Shown: positions 46,451-55,802 of the stretch, piece by piece
Numbering within the stretch: position 1 is the first letter of the stretch
How the letters are laid out: every line of letters begins with the position of its first letter
NCBI RefSeq assembly: GCF_000576555.1
Contig: NZ_CP007145.1
Span: 3,556,501-3,620,500 of the forward strand
DNA: 64,000 nucleotides
Origin: Hymenobacter swuensis DY53
GTDB taxonomy: Bacteria; Bacteroidota; Bacteroidia; Cytophagales; Hymenobacteraceae
Direction of reading: 5' to 3'
Program-made: the position numbers and the translations under genes
Notes under the pieces: model-generated
The model's input: only the letters and a program-made list of their open reading frames with translations
Told to the model about the DNA's origin: nothing
Databases searched by the model: none

Positions 46451-47170
46451 TATTACACGCAACACTACCGGTTCGTCAGAAGTTATGGGCCGCTGAAGCC
46501 ACTGAATAATTTGGCTGGCAGCTTTATCAGGTACCACCAAGTTTCTACTTTGCTTTAAGTCTGTAAACTGTTCGGCTTCGCTGAAATTCGCTGTATCCGC
46601 CGAGCGGATATGCTCCTGCATGGCCGTATCGAGCACTCCGGGGGAAAGGCTGCGGATGCGGACGTCGGTGCCGCGCAGGTCCTGCTCCTTTTGAGCCGTG
46701 CGGGAAATAGCATCGAGAGCGGCTTTGGATGCTGAGTAAGCGGCCCAGCCATCTACGGCACGCTGGGCGGCTCCGCTGCTGATATTAAGGATAGTCCGGG
46801 GAACGGTAAAGCTGGCGTATGTGCTCAAGAAAGTGTTCATAAGCATAGCTGGCGCAATCAAGTTCACATCGAACACGAACTCAAAATGCTCGTTGGACAG
46901 CTCCCCGATATACCCGATATCCCCCAGCACGCCAGCGTTGTTGATCAGGGTGATACTGACGGCGTCTGGTAACGGAGGAAACACTTTGTGCAGGTTGTTC
47001 TGTACGGCCAGCATATCGGAAAGGTCGAGCGGCTGGTGACGGTAACAAGCGTGCTCGATGGTGGCGTGGCGTGATACGCCGATGACTTGGGTATCAGGTT
47101 GCTGCAGGAGCGTTTCGGCCAAGGCTTTACCTAAGCCACGGCTGGCTCCGGTAATGATGTAATAATGCAT
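46439..47170 (-). CDS. Short-chain dehydrogenase/reductase
   Basis: A 243-residue SDR; start MHYYIITGASRGLGKALAE at 47170. The cofactor motif TGASRGLG (8-15), the structural NNAG in TLINNAGVLGDIG, the catalytic Ser in LNISSGAAQR, and YSASK with the catalytic Tyr and Lys are all present. It resembles the sepiapterin-reductase-like branch of classical SDRs, which use NADPH on small carbonyl substrates; the exact substrate is not predictable. Its last codons lie in the right arm of a 60-bp palindrome shared with SusD pair 3. It is transcribed alone. Confidence 0.9.
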   Translation of the reverse strand: MHYYIITGASRGLGKALAETLLQQPDTQVIGVSRHATIEHACYRHQPLDLSDMLAVQNNLHKVFPPLPDAVSITLINNAGVLGDIGYIGELSNEHFEFVFDVNLIAPAMLMNTFLSTYASFTVPRTILNISSGAAQRAVDGWAAYSASKAALDAISRTAQKEQDLRGTDVRIRSLSPGVLDTAMQEHIRSADTANFSEAEQFTDLKQSRNLVVPDKAASQIIQWLQRPITSDEPVVLRVIDLH

Positions 47171-47214
47171 TGCATTTCGGGTAAGATGAGGTAATCTGGA
47201 ATACGGGATAAAAC

Positions 47215-47244
47215 AAAAAGAGGCAGTATACACTGCCTCTTTTT
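47215..47244 (-). terminator. Terminator of hslU
   Basis: Arms AAAAAGAGGCAGT (47215-47227) and its complement (47232-47244) around ATAC. It lies downstream of hslU on the minus strand, upstream of the SDR start. Confidence 0.85.
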
Positions 47245-47290
47245 GTTGCTGATATAGCCCAAAGTGCGCGACAACAGAGTGTGTGACAAC

Positions 47291-48706
47291 TCAGAGAATA
47301 TACTGACTCAGGTCCCGGTTACGCACCATGTCCCGCAGCCGCTCTTCTACCAGCTCCAGCGTGATGAGAATGTGCGCATTAGGGCCAATGCGGTCCGGTA
47401 CGTCGAATAGGATGTCGTTCAGCAGGCGGCTCATGACCGTATGCAGCCGGCGCGCCCCGATGTTTTCGACCTCACTGTTGACCTCAAAGGCTATTTCGGC
47501 CAGCCGTTCCAACGCGGCATCGTCGAAGGTCAGCACAACGCCTTCCGCCTGCAACAGGGCTTCATACTGTTTGGTGAGGGCGTTTTTGGGGTCTTTCAGG
47601 ATGCGGAAGAAATCCTCCTTGGTCAGACTCTGCAGTTCCACCCGGATGGGGAAGCGGCCCTGCAGCTCCGGAATCAGATCAGAGGGTTTGGCAACGTGAA
47701 AGGCTCCGGCGGCAATAAATAGGATGTGGTCGGTCTGGATGATGCCGTACTTGGTATTCACAGCTGAGCCTTCCACAATGGGCAGCAGGTCACGCTGCAC
47801 GCCTTCCCGGCTTACGTCGGGGCCACTGCCGCCTTTGCCGCTACGGCTGGCTACCTTATCTATTTCGTCAATGAAGATGATACCGGCGTTTTCGGCCTGC
47901 CGGATGGCTTCGTCCTTCACCTCATCCATATCAATGAGCTTGGCGGCTTCCTCGTCGAGCAGGATTTTGCGGGCCTCCGCCACGGTGACTTTGCGCTTGC
48001 GGGTCTTCTTGGGCAGCATAGAGCCCAACATATCTTGGATACCGGCCATACTGGCTTCATCCATTCCGCCGGGGCCGCCCATTACGCTGATGCCGGGGCC
48101 GCTGGTATGCTGCACCCGGATTTCAATTTTGCGCTCATCCAGCTCCCCGTTGCGGATTTTCTCCCGAAACCGCTCCCGGGTCCGCTCGTTCAACTCGTGG
48201 TCAGAGTCGGGCATTTCGCACGGGGCAGCTACCGGAAAGCCCAAGGTCGGCTTGGCAGCCGGCTGGGCCGCGTTGGTTACGGGCGGAATCAGAATATCCA
48301 GAATAAGGTCTTCCACGGCCTGGGCGGCCTGCGCTTTCACCTCTTCTTTGCGGCGCAGCTTTACCATATTTACCGACTGCTCCACCAGGTCGCGCACCAT
48401 GCTTTCCACGTCGCGGCCCACGTAGCCTACTTCGGTGAACTTGGAGGCTTCCACTTTGGTGAATGGGGCCCCGGAAATGCTGGCCAGACGGCGGGCAATT
48501 TCGGTTTTACCCACGCCCGTGGAGCCAATCATGAGGATGTTGTTGGGCACAATTTCACGCTGCATGTCGGGAGCAGCATGTAAGCGGCGCCACCGGTTGC
48601 GCAGGGCAATAGCCACGTAGCGCTTGGCCTCGTGCTGGCCAATGATATACTTATCGAGCTCGGCCACAATTTGGGCCGGCGTCAGAAACTCAGCGGAATC
48701 GAGCAT
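47291..48706 (-). CDS. hslU: ATP-dependent protease ATPase subunit HslU
   Basis: A 471-residue AAA+ unfoldase of the HslUV protease. The N-terminus LTPAQIVAELDKYIIGQ, Walker A GSTGVGKT (61-68), the inserted I-domain (about residues 130-260, here rich in Gly and charged residues), Walker B IIFIDEIDKVA, the sensor regions, and the C-terminus LSQYIL that docks into HslV are all visible. It unfolds proteins and feeds them to HslV. hslV is not next to it, unlike the usual hslVU order, so the peptidase must be encoded elsewhere. Confidence 0.97.
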   Translation of the reverse strand: MLDSAEFLTPAQIVAELDKYIIGQHEAKRYVAIALRNRWRRLHAAPDMQREIVPNNILMIGSTGVGKTEIARRLASISGAPFTKVEASKFTEVGYVGRDVESMVRDLVEQSVNMVKLRRKEEVKAQAAQAVEDLILDILIPPVTNAAQPAAKPTLGFPVAAPCEMPDSDHELNERTRERFREKIRNGELDERKIEIRVQHTSGPGISVMGGPGGMDEASMAGIQDMLGSMLPKKTRKRKVTVAEARKILLDEEAAKLIDMDEVKDEAIRQAENAGIIFIDEIDKVASRSGKGGSGPDVSREGVQRDLLPIVEGSAVNTKYGIIQTDHILFIAAGAFHVAKPSDLIPELQGRFPIRVELQSLTKEDFFRILKDPKNALTKQYEALLQAEGVVLTFDDAALERLAEIAFEVNSEVENIGARRLHTVMSRLLNDILFDVPDRIGPNAHILITLELVEERLRDMVRNRDLSQYIL

Positions 48707-48798
48707 AAGGCAATAGGAAGAAGCAGGCTGTCTGGTATACCGAAGGAATACTACTACGGCCGGATGCTAAAAGTTTGTGTTTCGCCCGCACTGGTGTG

Positions 48799-49854
48799 CT
48801 AAAGCTGTTTTTTGAACAACGAATCGATGTTCCGGGCAATGGTGAAGTAGTTGGCCCCACCCGACGCGTGGTAGCCCGCGTGAGTGTAATCAAGCTGGAA
48901 CTGACTTACGCGCAGCATCACCCCAAAGGAGAAACCGGCCCCGCCCGCAGTGTTCTCCAGGCGCAGCTCCCGGCGCTGCAAATGGTTGTAGCCCACCCGC
49001 ACGTTCAGGTTCTTGCTCAGCAGCAGCTCCCCTCCTACCACAAAATGCCGGGCAATTTTATCACCGAGGCTCTTTTTAGGTTTCACCTCTTCTCCATTCT
49101 CGTCCAGCTGACCGCGCTGATTCGGGTCGAGGTACACGATATCAAGCTGCTGGAGGTGGTGAGCCGTGAAGGAGAAGCGCAACGGCAGGTGCTCGGGTTT
49201 GAAGGACGTACCCAGCTGCACATCCAGCGGCATTGGCTCCCGGTCGGCCCCGTCGTAAGGCTTGAGCTGAATACCAGCGTTGCGGACTACTAATCCTACT
49301 GTAAAATCCTGGTCGGGGTGCTTAAAAAGCCCGCCTACATCGGCTAAAGCGGCAAAAGAGTGGTTACCAGCAATACCTGAACCCGCCAGCTTCAGCGTGC
49401 CCCCGATGGTAAAGACACCGGTAGTATAGGAGTCGGCAACGCTCAGCGCGTACTCATTCACCGAAAACTGCCCCAGCGAGTTGCCGGCCACGTCAAACTG
49501 CTCAAAGTTACCGTAGCTCAAATAGGTCAGGCCCACGCCGAAACGGCCCGCTTTCTGGGTATTGAACACGTATGCGGCCGTGCTTTGCTTGATATCGGCC
49601 AGGTAATCAACGTAGCCCAACGCCAGGCGGCCATCCATTTCACTGTTGAGCAGGGCCGGGTTGCCGTAGAGCATAGTGGCATCCGCGTCGCGGGCTGATA
49701 CGTTGGCCCCACCCAGGCCAGCCAGCTTGGCACTGGTAGGCAGGTTCAGAAAAGAAAAGGCCTGCTGTCCGCCAATCTGGGCCTGCACGGCGGGAACGAG
49801 GCCCAACAGGAGCAGACCGGAAACAGCAACGGCGCGGCGTAAGGGTAGATTCAT
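48799..49854 (-). CDS. porQ: Type IX secretion system protein PorQ
   Basis: A 351-residue outer-membrane barrel protein with signal peptide ending AVQAQ. The mature N-terminus IGGQQAFSFLNLPTSAKLAG and the LGGANVS...YGNPALL segment match the PorQ/PorV family, and the length fits PorQ. In Porphyromonas, PorQ belongs to the type IX machinery and acts with the PorUV attachment complex on secreted cargo. The ATG at 49854 is preferred over TTG at 49860. The internal charged loop DPNQRGQLDENGEEVKPKK is a variable surface loop. A PorE-like gene lies 3 kb away, beyond lon. Confidence 0.88.
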   Translation of the reverse strand: MNLPLRRAVAVSGLLLLGLVPAVQAQIGGQQAFSFLNLPTSAKLAGLGGANVSARDADATMLYGNPALLNSEMDGRLALGYVDYLADIKQSTAAYVFNTQKAGRFGVGLTYLSYGNFEQFDVAGNSLGQFSVNEYALSVADSYTTGVFTIGGTLKLAGSGIAGNHSFAALADVGGLFKHPDQDFTVGLVVRNAGIQLKPYDGADREPMPLDVQLGTSFKPEHLPLRFSFTAHHLQQLDIVYLDPNQRGQLDENGEEVKPKKSLGDKIARHFVVGGELLLSKNLNVRVGYNHLQRRELRLENTAGGAGFSFGVMLRVSQFQLDYTHAGYHASGGANYFTIARNIDSLFKKQL

Positions 49855-49924
49855 CAGCAACTAAGATAATGCAGGTTACCCGTTAGGACGCTGCAAGCCG
49901 CTGTTTTATTGCGCGGCAACAGTT

Positions 49925-50002
49925 TGTCACTCCAAGGGCAGTAAAGAATCTAAGCAGACATTACACAATGCCTCCGGATTCTTCATGGCCCTTGAAATGA
50001 CA
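49925..50002. repeat. Intergenic inverted-repeat element (GTCAYTCC/GAATC family)
   Basis: Twenty-seven-base arms, 49925-49951 (starting TGTCACTCCAAGGGC) and 49976-50002, are inverted copies with 21 matches. It has the same layout as the elements at 15903, 21873 and 63956, and lies between porQ and the end of lon. Confidence 0.7.
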
Positions 50003-50009
50003 GCTTTTT

Positions 50010-52514
50010 TCAGCTTACCTCCACGCTGGGCGAGGCCGGGACCGGGTTTTCGTCGCGCACCACCAGCTTCATGGGGTGCGCTACCTTTTCCTCCAGCAAC
50101 GCCACGCGCAACACATCGTCCACCCGGTCGGCGTAGTGAATGGTAAGATCCTTGAGGTACTCAGCCGAAATTTCGTCGATATCCTTCTTGTTCTTAGGGC
50201 AGAGGATGATATCACGCACGCCGGCCCGCTTGGCAGCCAGAATTTTTTCCTTGATACCGCCTACTGGCAGCACCTTACCGCGCAGCGTGATTTCGCCCGT
50301 CATGGCCAGATGGCTGCGAATTTTGCGCTGCGTAAATACCGAGGCAATACTGGTGAAAATGGCAATACCTGCGCTGGGCCCGTCTTTGGGCACAGCACCT
50401 TCGGGGAAGTGAATGTGCAGGTCGTACTGGTCGAAGAGGCGGTAGTCGATGTCCAACTCCTCGGCCCGGCTGCGCAGGTAGCTCAAGGCCGTCACGGCCG
50501 ACTCCTTCATCACGTCGCCGAGTTGGCCGGAAAGGGTGAGTTTGCCCCGACCCCGGCTCAGCAGGCTTTCGATGAACAGGATATCCCCGCCCACGCTGGT
50601 CCAGGCTAGGCCCGTTACCACACCGGCAGTTTCGTTGTCCTGGTACTGGTCCCGGTCGAAGATGGGTGCGCCCAGAATCCGGCGCACGTCCTTTGGCTCC
50701 AGCGTGGCCGGAAAATCCTCCTTGAGGGCCTTGCTTTTGGCTAGGTTGCGGGTTACCGCCCCCAGCTTCCGCTCTAGGCTACGCACACCACTCTCGCGGG
50801 TGTAGTCGTCAATCACGCGCTGCAAAGCGGCGTTGGTGATGCCCGCGTCTTTTATTGTCAGGCCGTGATCGTGGAGCATTTTGGGCCAGAGGTGCTTTTT
50901 GGCAATTTGGGTTTTCTCCTCCAGCGTGTAGCCCGTCAGGTCAATGATTTCCATCCGGTCGCGCAGAGCGGGCTGAATTGTTTCCAGCGAGTTGGCCGTG
51001 GCAATGAACAGCACCTTCGACAAGTCGTACTCCACCTCTAGGTAGTTGTCGGTGAAGGTAGAGTTCTGCTCAGGGTCGAGCACCTCCAGCAGTGCCGACG
51101 ACGGGTCACCCCGGAAGTCGGAGGCCAGCTTATCGATTTCGTCGAGCACGATGACCGGGTTGGAGGCCCCGGACTTCTTTATCTGGGAGATGATGCGGCC
51201 GGGCATGGCCCCCACGTAGGTTTTGCGGTGCCCCCGGATTTCGGCCTCGTCGCGCACACCACCCAAGCTCATGCGCACATACTGGCGGCCCAGGGCCTTA
51301 GCAATGGAACGGCCCAGGCTGGTTTTACCCACGCCGGGCGGGCCGTATAGGCACAGAATCGGAGCTTTCAGGTCGTTCTTGAGCTTGAGCACGGCCAAGT
51401 ACTCAATGATGCGCGCCTTCACCTTTTCCATGCCGTAGTGGTCCTGGTCGAGGATTTTCTGGGTGCGCTTCAGGTTGAAGTTGTCCTTGGTGTACTCCGC
51501 CCAGGGCAGATCCAGCAGAAACTCCACATAGTTCAGGCTCACCGGATACTCGGCAGCCTGTGGGTTAATGCGCGTGAGCTTGTCCAGCTCTTTCAGAAAG
51601 TGCTTGCCCACGCTTTCGGGCCACTTTTTGGTTTTGGCACGCTGGCGCAGCTTGTCCACTTCCTGATCGGGGCCATCGAAGCCCAGCTCGTCCTGCAGCA
51701 CCTTGATCTGCTGACGCAGGAAGTAGTCGCGCTGCTGCTGGTCGATGTCGGTATGGACTTTGGTCTGGATTTCGCGCTTGATTTCCAACAGCTGAATCTC
51801 CTTCATCATCAGCTCCAGCAGGTGCGTACCGCGCTCCACGCCGTCGTTGATTTCCAAGAGCTTCTGCTTGATGCTGACCTCTACGTTGATGTTGGAGGAG
51901 AGGAAATGCGTCAGGAAGGAAGGCGACTCGATATTATCCAGCGCCACCTGAGCCTCCTGCGGAATTTCGGGGTTGAGCTTGAGCATCTTGGCCGCCGCTT
52001 CTTTCAGTGACGACACCAGCGCCTTTACTTCCTTGGACGTTTTGCCGGGGAAGGTTTCGGGGGCGTAGCTCACGCGGGCCGTGAGGTAGGGCGTACTCTG
52101 AATTTCCTCCTCAATTTTGAAGCGCGACTGGCCCTGAATAATGATGGTAGTATTGCCGTCGGGCAGCACCAGCAGCTTCAGGATTTTGGCCATCGTCCCC
52201 ACCGGGTACAGGTCGGCCAGGGTAGGGTCGTCGCTCTGACCATTTTTCTGCGCTACTACGCCCACAATTTTGTTGCCCCGGTAGGCTTTGCGTACCAGCC
52301 GGATGCTCTTTTTGCGCGTGACCGTAACGGGCAGCACCACGCCGGGAAACAGTACCGTATTGCGCACGGGCAGCAGCGGCAGCACTTCCGGCGACTCATC
52401 GGGGCCCAAGGGCTGATCGGGGTCGGTGGCCACAATGGATACCATTTCGGCGGGATCTTCAGTCATCAGCAGCAAGGAAGAATAAGGCGACTTGGGCGGA
52501 GTATAACGGCTCAT
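50010..52514 (-). CDS. lon: ATP-dependent protease Lon
   Basis: About 834 residues from the ATG at 52514 ([13 protein letters not shown]); an ATG at 52466 is a plausible shorter start. It has the N-terminal substrate-binding domain ([19 protein letters not shown]), a coiled middle, AAA+ domain with Walker [10 protein letters not shown] near residue 390, the [14 protein letters not shown] pore region, and the protease domain with the Ser in KDGPSAG (about 712) and Lys in [10 protein letters not shown] (about 755). It degrades misfolded and regulatory proteins. A TACCTTCG element upstream on the minus strand is a possible -7 box. Confidence 0.97.
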   Translation of the reverse strand: MSRYTPPKSPYSSLLLMTEDPAEMVSIVATDPDQPLGPDESPEVLPLLPVRNTVLFPGVVLPVTVTRKKSIRLVRKAYRGNKIVGVVAQKNGQSDDPTLADLYPVGTMAKILKLLVLPDGNTTIIIQGQSRFKIEEEIQSTPYLTARVSYAPETFPGKTSKEVKALVSSLKEAAAKMLKLNPEIPQEAQVALDNIESPSFLTHFLSSNINVEVSIKQKLLEINDGVERGTHLLELMMKEIQLLEIKREIQTKVHTDIDQQQRDYFLRQQIKVLQDELGFDGPDQEVDKLRQRAKTKKWPESVGKHFLKELDKLTRINPQAAEYPVSLNYVEFLLDLPWAEYTKDNFNLKRTQKILDQDHYGMEKVKARIIEYLAVLKLKNDLKAPILCLYGPPGVGKTSLGRSIAKALGRQYVRMSLGGVRDEAEIRGHRKTYVGAMPGRIISQIKKSGASNPVIVLDEIDKLASDFRGDPSSALLEVLDPEQNSTFTDNYLEVEYDLSKVLFIATANSLETIQPALRDRMEIIDLTGYTLEEKTQIAKKHLWPKMLHDHGLTIKDAGITNAALQRVIDDYTRESGVRSLERKLGAVTRNLAKSKALKEDFPATLEPKDVRRILGAPIFDRDQYQDNETAGVVTGLAWTSVGGDILFIESLLSRGRGKLTLSGQLGDVMKESAVTALSYLRSRAEELDIDYRLFDQYDLHIHFPEGAVPKDGPSAGIAIFTSIASVFTQRKIRSHLAMTGEITLRGKVLPVGGIKEKILAAKRAGVRDIILCPKNKKDIDEISAEYLKDLTIHYADRVDDVLRVALLEEKVAHPMKLVVRDENPVPASPSVEVS

Positions 52515-52662
52515 GCGAGGAAAGGCAGGCAAAACGAAACCGGATGCCACAATGACAGGCAATCGGTTCAGCTTCGGCCCCTAAGCGGCGGGGCATTTTC
52601 GAAGGTACGGATTCGGCAAGCGCCGTGCCACCGCCGCAAGCCGCCACATCGGCAGGTGAATG

Positions 52663-52758
52663 GGTGAAGTGTTGAATAGTTAAACTGGTGAAGTGATGAT
52701 CATCCTGAGCATTCCGCGCATCAAGCAATTCACCTATCCATCGGTTCAACAATTCACC
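52663..52758. repeat. GGTGAAKTG-type inverted repeat
   Basis: A 33-base arm at 52663-52695 (GGTGAAGTGTTGAA... GGTGAAGTG) and its inverted copy at 52726-52758 share about 24 positions. The centre contains ATCATCCTGAGC, the core of the other repeat family. It lies between lon and the PorE-like gene. Confidence 0.6.
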
Positions 52759-52791
52759 GGTTCACTTATCAACTTCACATCCAAATTTTCC

Positions 52792-52799
52792 TATTTTTG
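52792..52799 (+). promoter_or_regulatory. -7 promoter box TATTTTTG of the PorE-like gene
   Basis: A TAnnTTTG match, 41 bases upstream of the ATG at 52841. No clear -33 TTG at the ideal spacing. Confidence 0.55.
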
Positions 52800-52840
52800 A
52801 TGCTTGCCGGTTCCCACCGCCTTTGTGCTTTATAATTGCT

Positions 52841-54910
52841 ATGTTTTCCATTGCCCGTCTGCTGACTTTGTGTGCGTTGCTGCTTGCCCTGGGCCAGCCC
52901 ATTACGCTTCGTGCTCAACAAAAAAGCGGCCTCCCCACTGCCCAACGGAAGCTCTCCGCCAAGGTTATCCGCCAGGCCCGGGCTCGTACCGACGATACCC
53001 CGGACTTCCCGAACATCAACCGCGTAGCCTATTTTCAGGACAAGAAGCTGCTGCGCGAGATTCAAAAGGCCGAAAAGCGCAAAAACTGGGCGGCTTCCCG
53101 TAATCTGCTGGATGCCTATGTAAGCCAGTTTGGCATCGAGAACTTTTACAAGGACACCAATATGCTCTGGCGTCTGGGCCAGCTCTGGGAAAAGGCCGGC
53201 AACGAAGGCCGCGCCAAGGCATACTACCGCCTCGCCCTCAAGCACCGCCGCCAGAGCCTGACGAAGGTGCAGATGTATTATGACTCGCTGGAGCAGAAGG
53301 ATACCGACCTGTACGTACCGCTGCGCACGTACTACGACATTGTGGAGTACCGGAAAAACATTGCCACGTTCCGCCCTCCCAAAGGCGTGTACACCAGCAT
53401 GGGCGACGCCATCAACTCGCCGCGCGAGGATTACGGCCCCACACTGAATGCCGATGCCGACCTGCTGATCTTCTCCTCTAAGCGCAAAATGCGCGGCCTG
53501 CACAGCGTTATTGATGAGGATTTGTACACGGCCCGCCGTGAAAACGGCGTCTGGACGGAGGCTGAACCACTACCCAAGCCCATCAACTCCGCGTATAACG
53601 AGGGCTCAGCCTGCATCAGCAAAGACGGCAAAACGCTGTTCTTTGCCCGCTGTGAGTGTCCCACCTGCCACGGCAACTGCGACCTGTATACGGCTTCCTT
53701 CCAGGATGGCAAATGGACCATGCCCAAAAGCCTGGGCACTGGCGTCAACTCCACGGCCTGGGACTCGCAGCCCACCCTTTCGCCCGGCGAGGATACGCTG
53801 TATTTTGCCTCTGACCGGTTGGGTGGCTTCGGGCTGTCGGACATCTGGTACACGGTGAAGGGCAAGAATGGCCAGTGGGGCCGCGCCCAGAACATGGGGC
53901 CGGTGGTGAATACCCGCGAGAGTGAAGTCAGCCCTTTTTATCACCCCCTCTACCACGTGCTGTATTTCAGCTCCCGGGGGCAGCTGCTCAACTTCGGCGA
54001 CTTCGATATCTACAAAACCTACCGGGTGCGCAGCCGCTGGCAGGAGCCCATCAACATCGGCCCACTGGTGAACGGCAAGGGCTCGGAGTACTACTTTACC
54101 ATCGACGCCGATTCCAAGAGCCTGTATTATGCCCGCTCGGAGGAAAAGGAGATGAAGAACCTCGACCTGTTCTCGTTCCCGTTACCGATGGAAGCCCAGC
54201 CCCTGGCCACCACGCACGTAGAAGGCTCGCTGGTCGATTCCGTGAGCCAGAAACCACTCAATGGCATCGTGAGCATCATTGATACCGACAACGGCATTGA
54301 GGTAGCCAGCAAATACCTGCGCGACGACGGCTCGTTTGATTTCGACCTGATTGAGGGTTCGCACTACGTGATGCTGATTCAGAGCCCCGACTTTTTCAGT
54401 GTGGAGAAGAAGTTTGCTTTGGCCGGCGACACGGTGATGAAACTCATGACCAACTCCATCGACTACAAGCTGCCGCTGGTGTTCAAAAACATTGAGTTCG
54501 ACCAGGACAAGGCCCACATCCGGCCCAGCATGCACGCCGTGCTCGACCGCATTGCCGTGTTCATGGTCGACCATCCGGAGTTTCGGCTGAGCGTGAGCGG
54601 CCACACCGACGGCAAGGGCGACCCGGATTTTAACGAGCAGCTCTCGCAGGAGCGGGCCGAATCCATCCGGCGCTACATTGAGCAGAAAGGCAAGCTCAAG
54701 CCCAACCGCATTGATAGTTTCGGCTACGGCTCCACGCGCCCGCTCAAGGATGAGGTAACGCCGGAAGACGCCAAGACCAACCGCCGCGTGGAGTTCCGCC
54801 TCATTAAGCCCGAGAAAGACGACGAACCCTTTAAAGCCGACCCACTACCCGGCAAGAAGCCCGAACCCAAGCCAGCTACCGGTGAAAAAGATGGCAAGCT
54901 GGAGTGGTAA
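52841..54910 (+). CDS. PorE-like protein: TPR, PD40 propeller, CRD and OmpA domains
   Basis: A 689-residue exported protein starting MFSIARLLTLCALLL, signal cleaved near LRAQ. Domain order: TPR-like helices (about 70-150), WD40-like PD40 beta-propeller (about 190-445, with SSKRKMRGLHS and ASDRLGGFGLSDIWY), a carboxypeptidase-regulatory domain (about 460-530) and an OmpA peptidoglycan-binding domain (about 546-660, SGHTDGKGDPDFN...RAESIRRYI). This is the same order as Porphyromonas PorE, which anchors the type IX machinery to peptidoglycan. A CEC-PTC-HGNC cysteine cluster (about 267-283) sits in one blade. It lacks an obvious lipobox. porQ lies nearby, which supports the assignment, but OmpA-PD40 proteins also have other roles. 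Confidence 0.85.
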   Translation: MFSIARLLTLCALLLALGQPITLRAQQKSGLPTAQRKLSAKVIRQARARTDDTPDFPNINRVAYFQDKKLLREIQKAEKRKNWAASRNLLDAYVSQFGIENFYKDTNMLWRLGQLWEKAGNEGRAKAYYRLALKHRRQSLTKVQMYYDSLEQKDTDLYVPLRTYYDIVEYRKNIATFRPPKGVYTSMGDAINSPREDYGPTLNADADLLIFSSKRKMRGLHSVIDEDLYTARRENGVWTEAEPLPKPINSAYNEGSACISKDGKTLFFARCECPTCHGNCDLYTASFQDGKWTMPKSLGTGVNSTAWDSQPTLSPGEDTLYFASDRLGGFGLSDIWYTVKGKNGQWGRAQNMGPVVNTRESEVSPFYHPLYHVLYFSSRGQLLNFGDFDIYKTYRVRSRWQEPINIGPLVNGKGSEYYFTIDADSKSLYYARSEEKEMKNLDLFSFPLPMEAQPLATTHVEGSLVDSVSQKPLNGIVSIIDTDNGIEVASKYLRDDGSFDFDLIEGSHYVMLIQSPDFFSVEKKFALAGDTVMKLMTNSIDYKLPLVFKNIEFDQDKAHIRPSMHAVLDRIAVFMVDHPEFRLSVSGHTDGKGDPDFNEQLSQERAESIRRYIEQKGKLKPNRIDSFGYGSTRPLKDEVTPEDAKTNRRVEFRLIKPEKDDEPFKADPLPGKKPEPKPATGEKDGKLEW

Positions 54911-54916
54911 ATAGCA

Positions 54917-55141
54917 ATGGAGCGTTCATTTCACCGATTACTGTGGGCAGAAATAGGCTTGCTCCTGCTGTCAACCATTCCGTGGGGTTTCGTCTTTACA
55001 CTTCCGGTTTATACGATTATAGCTACCCAATTCTTTTTTCTTCGCAAACCTTTGTGGCTGAAGACAGCTGCCAGCATTGGGCCTATTATAGTATGGATCA
55101 TAAGCATAACGCTTTATAAGCAGTATAAACACCCCTTCTAA
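54917..55141 (+). CDS. Small membrane protein of unknown function
   Basis: A 74-residue protein starting MERSFHRLLWAEIG, 6 bp after the PorE-like stop, so probably co-transcribed. It has two or three hydrophobic segments (about 8-38 and 50-66) and a basic end KQYKHPF. The base composition is more AT-rich than its neighbours. I do not recognise it. It could be an accessory of the PorE-like protein, or simply ride along. Confidence 0.6.
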   Translation: MERSFHRLLWAEIGLLLLSTIPWGFVFTLPVYTIIATQFFFLRKPLWLKTAASIGPIIVWIISITLYKQYKHPF

Positions 55142-55145
55142 CACT

Positions 55146-55649
55146 TTACCACTTCAGTTGCTGCTGCTCCTCCCCTTCCCGGAACAGCAGGCTTTGCTTG
55201 CGGCCCCGGGCCTCCAGATTCACGATATTCATCTGGTCGGGGAAGATGTCGAGCAGGAGCTGGTGGCGCAGCGTGATGCCGGTGGCTGTGGCCGGGAGCG
55301 GGGCTGTAAAGTACACCCAGTAGGCGTCGGTTTCCTTCTGCAGGCCCACCAGCATGAGCGGCAGCGGCTTGCCGGCCGTGCGGCTGAGCTGCACCGAGCG
55401 ACGCAGTAGATCCTGGAGCAGCGGATTAAGCTGGGCCCGGCTGAGCTGGTCGGTGCGGACGGGGGTGGTCTTGCCTTTGGAAAGGTCTTTTTCCAGGTCG
55501 TCGATGAAGATTTTCAGGGCCATTTCCAGCCGCTGCTTTTCCGGGTTGAAGCGCAGCTCCAGGATGCTGGCGTGGTAGGTATGGGCCCAGGCCGCCACGC
55601 TCAGCGTAAGCAGTAACAGCGGAAGCAGGAAGAAACGGGCAGTTCTCAT
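55146..55649 (-). CDS. DUF6702-like exported protein
   Basis: A 167-residue protein with signal peptide (MRTARFFLLPLLLLTLSVAA, cleaved near AWAH). The mature part begins HTYHASILELRFNPEKQRLEM and is predicted to be mostly beta with FIDDLEKDLSKG. This matches a Bacteroidota periplasmic family (DUF6702) seen next to metalloproteases or carboxypeptidases. No enzymatic motif is apparent. The last gene before it on this strand is rseP, with a terminator between. Confidence 0.75.
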   Translation of the reverse strand: MRTARFFLLPLLLLTLSVAAWAHTYHASILELRFNPEKQRLEMALKIFIDDLEKDLSKGKTTPVRTDQLSRAQLNPLLQDLLRRSVQLSRTAGKPLPLMLVGLQKETDAYWVYFTAPLPATATGITLRHQLLLDIFPDQMNIVNLEARGRKQSLLFREGEEQQQLKW

Positions 55650-55742
55650 GAGGCAAAAGGTGTAATTCGGCCGCTATGGTTGCAGCCGCTGACATGGCGG
55701 GCAGGCGGCACCACGGGCCGGAGCCGGGAAAGACAGGGAGTA

Positions 55743-55780
55743 TAAAAGCCGTGCCACCCTTACAGGCAACACGGCTTTCA
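55743..55780 (-). terminator. Terminator after rseP
   Basis: Arms AAAGCCGTG (55745-55753) and CACGGCTTT (55770-55778), read on the minus strand, end in TTTTATA. It lies just downstream of the rseP stop. Confidence 0.75.
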
Positions 55781-55802
55781 CGAGGCGGATAAGCGCTAAC
55801 GC

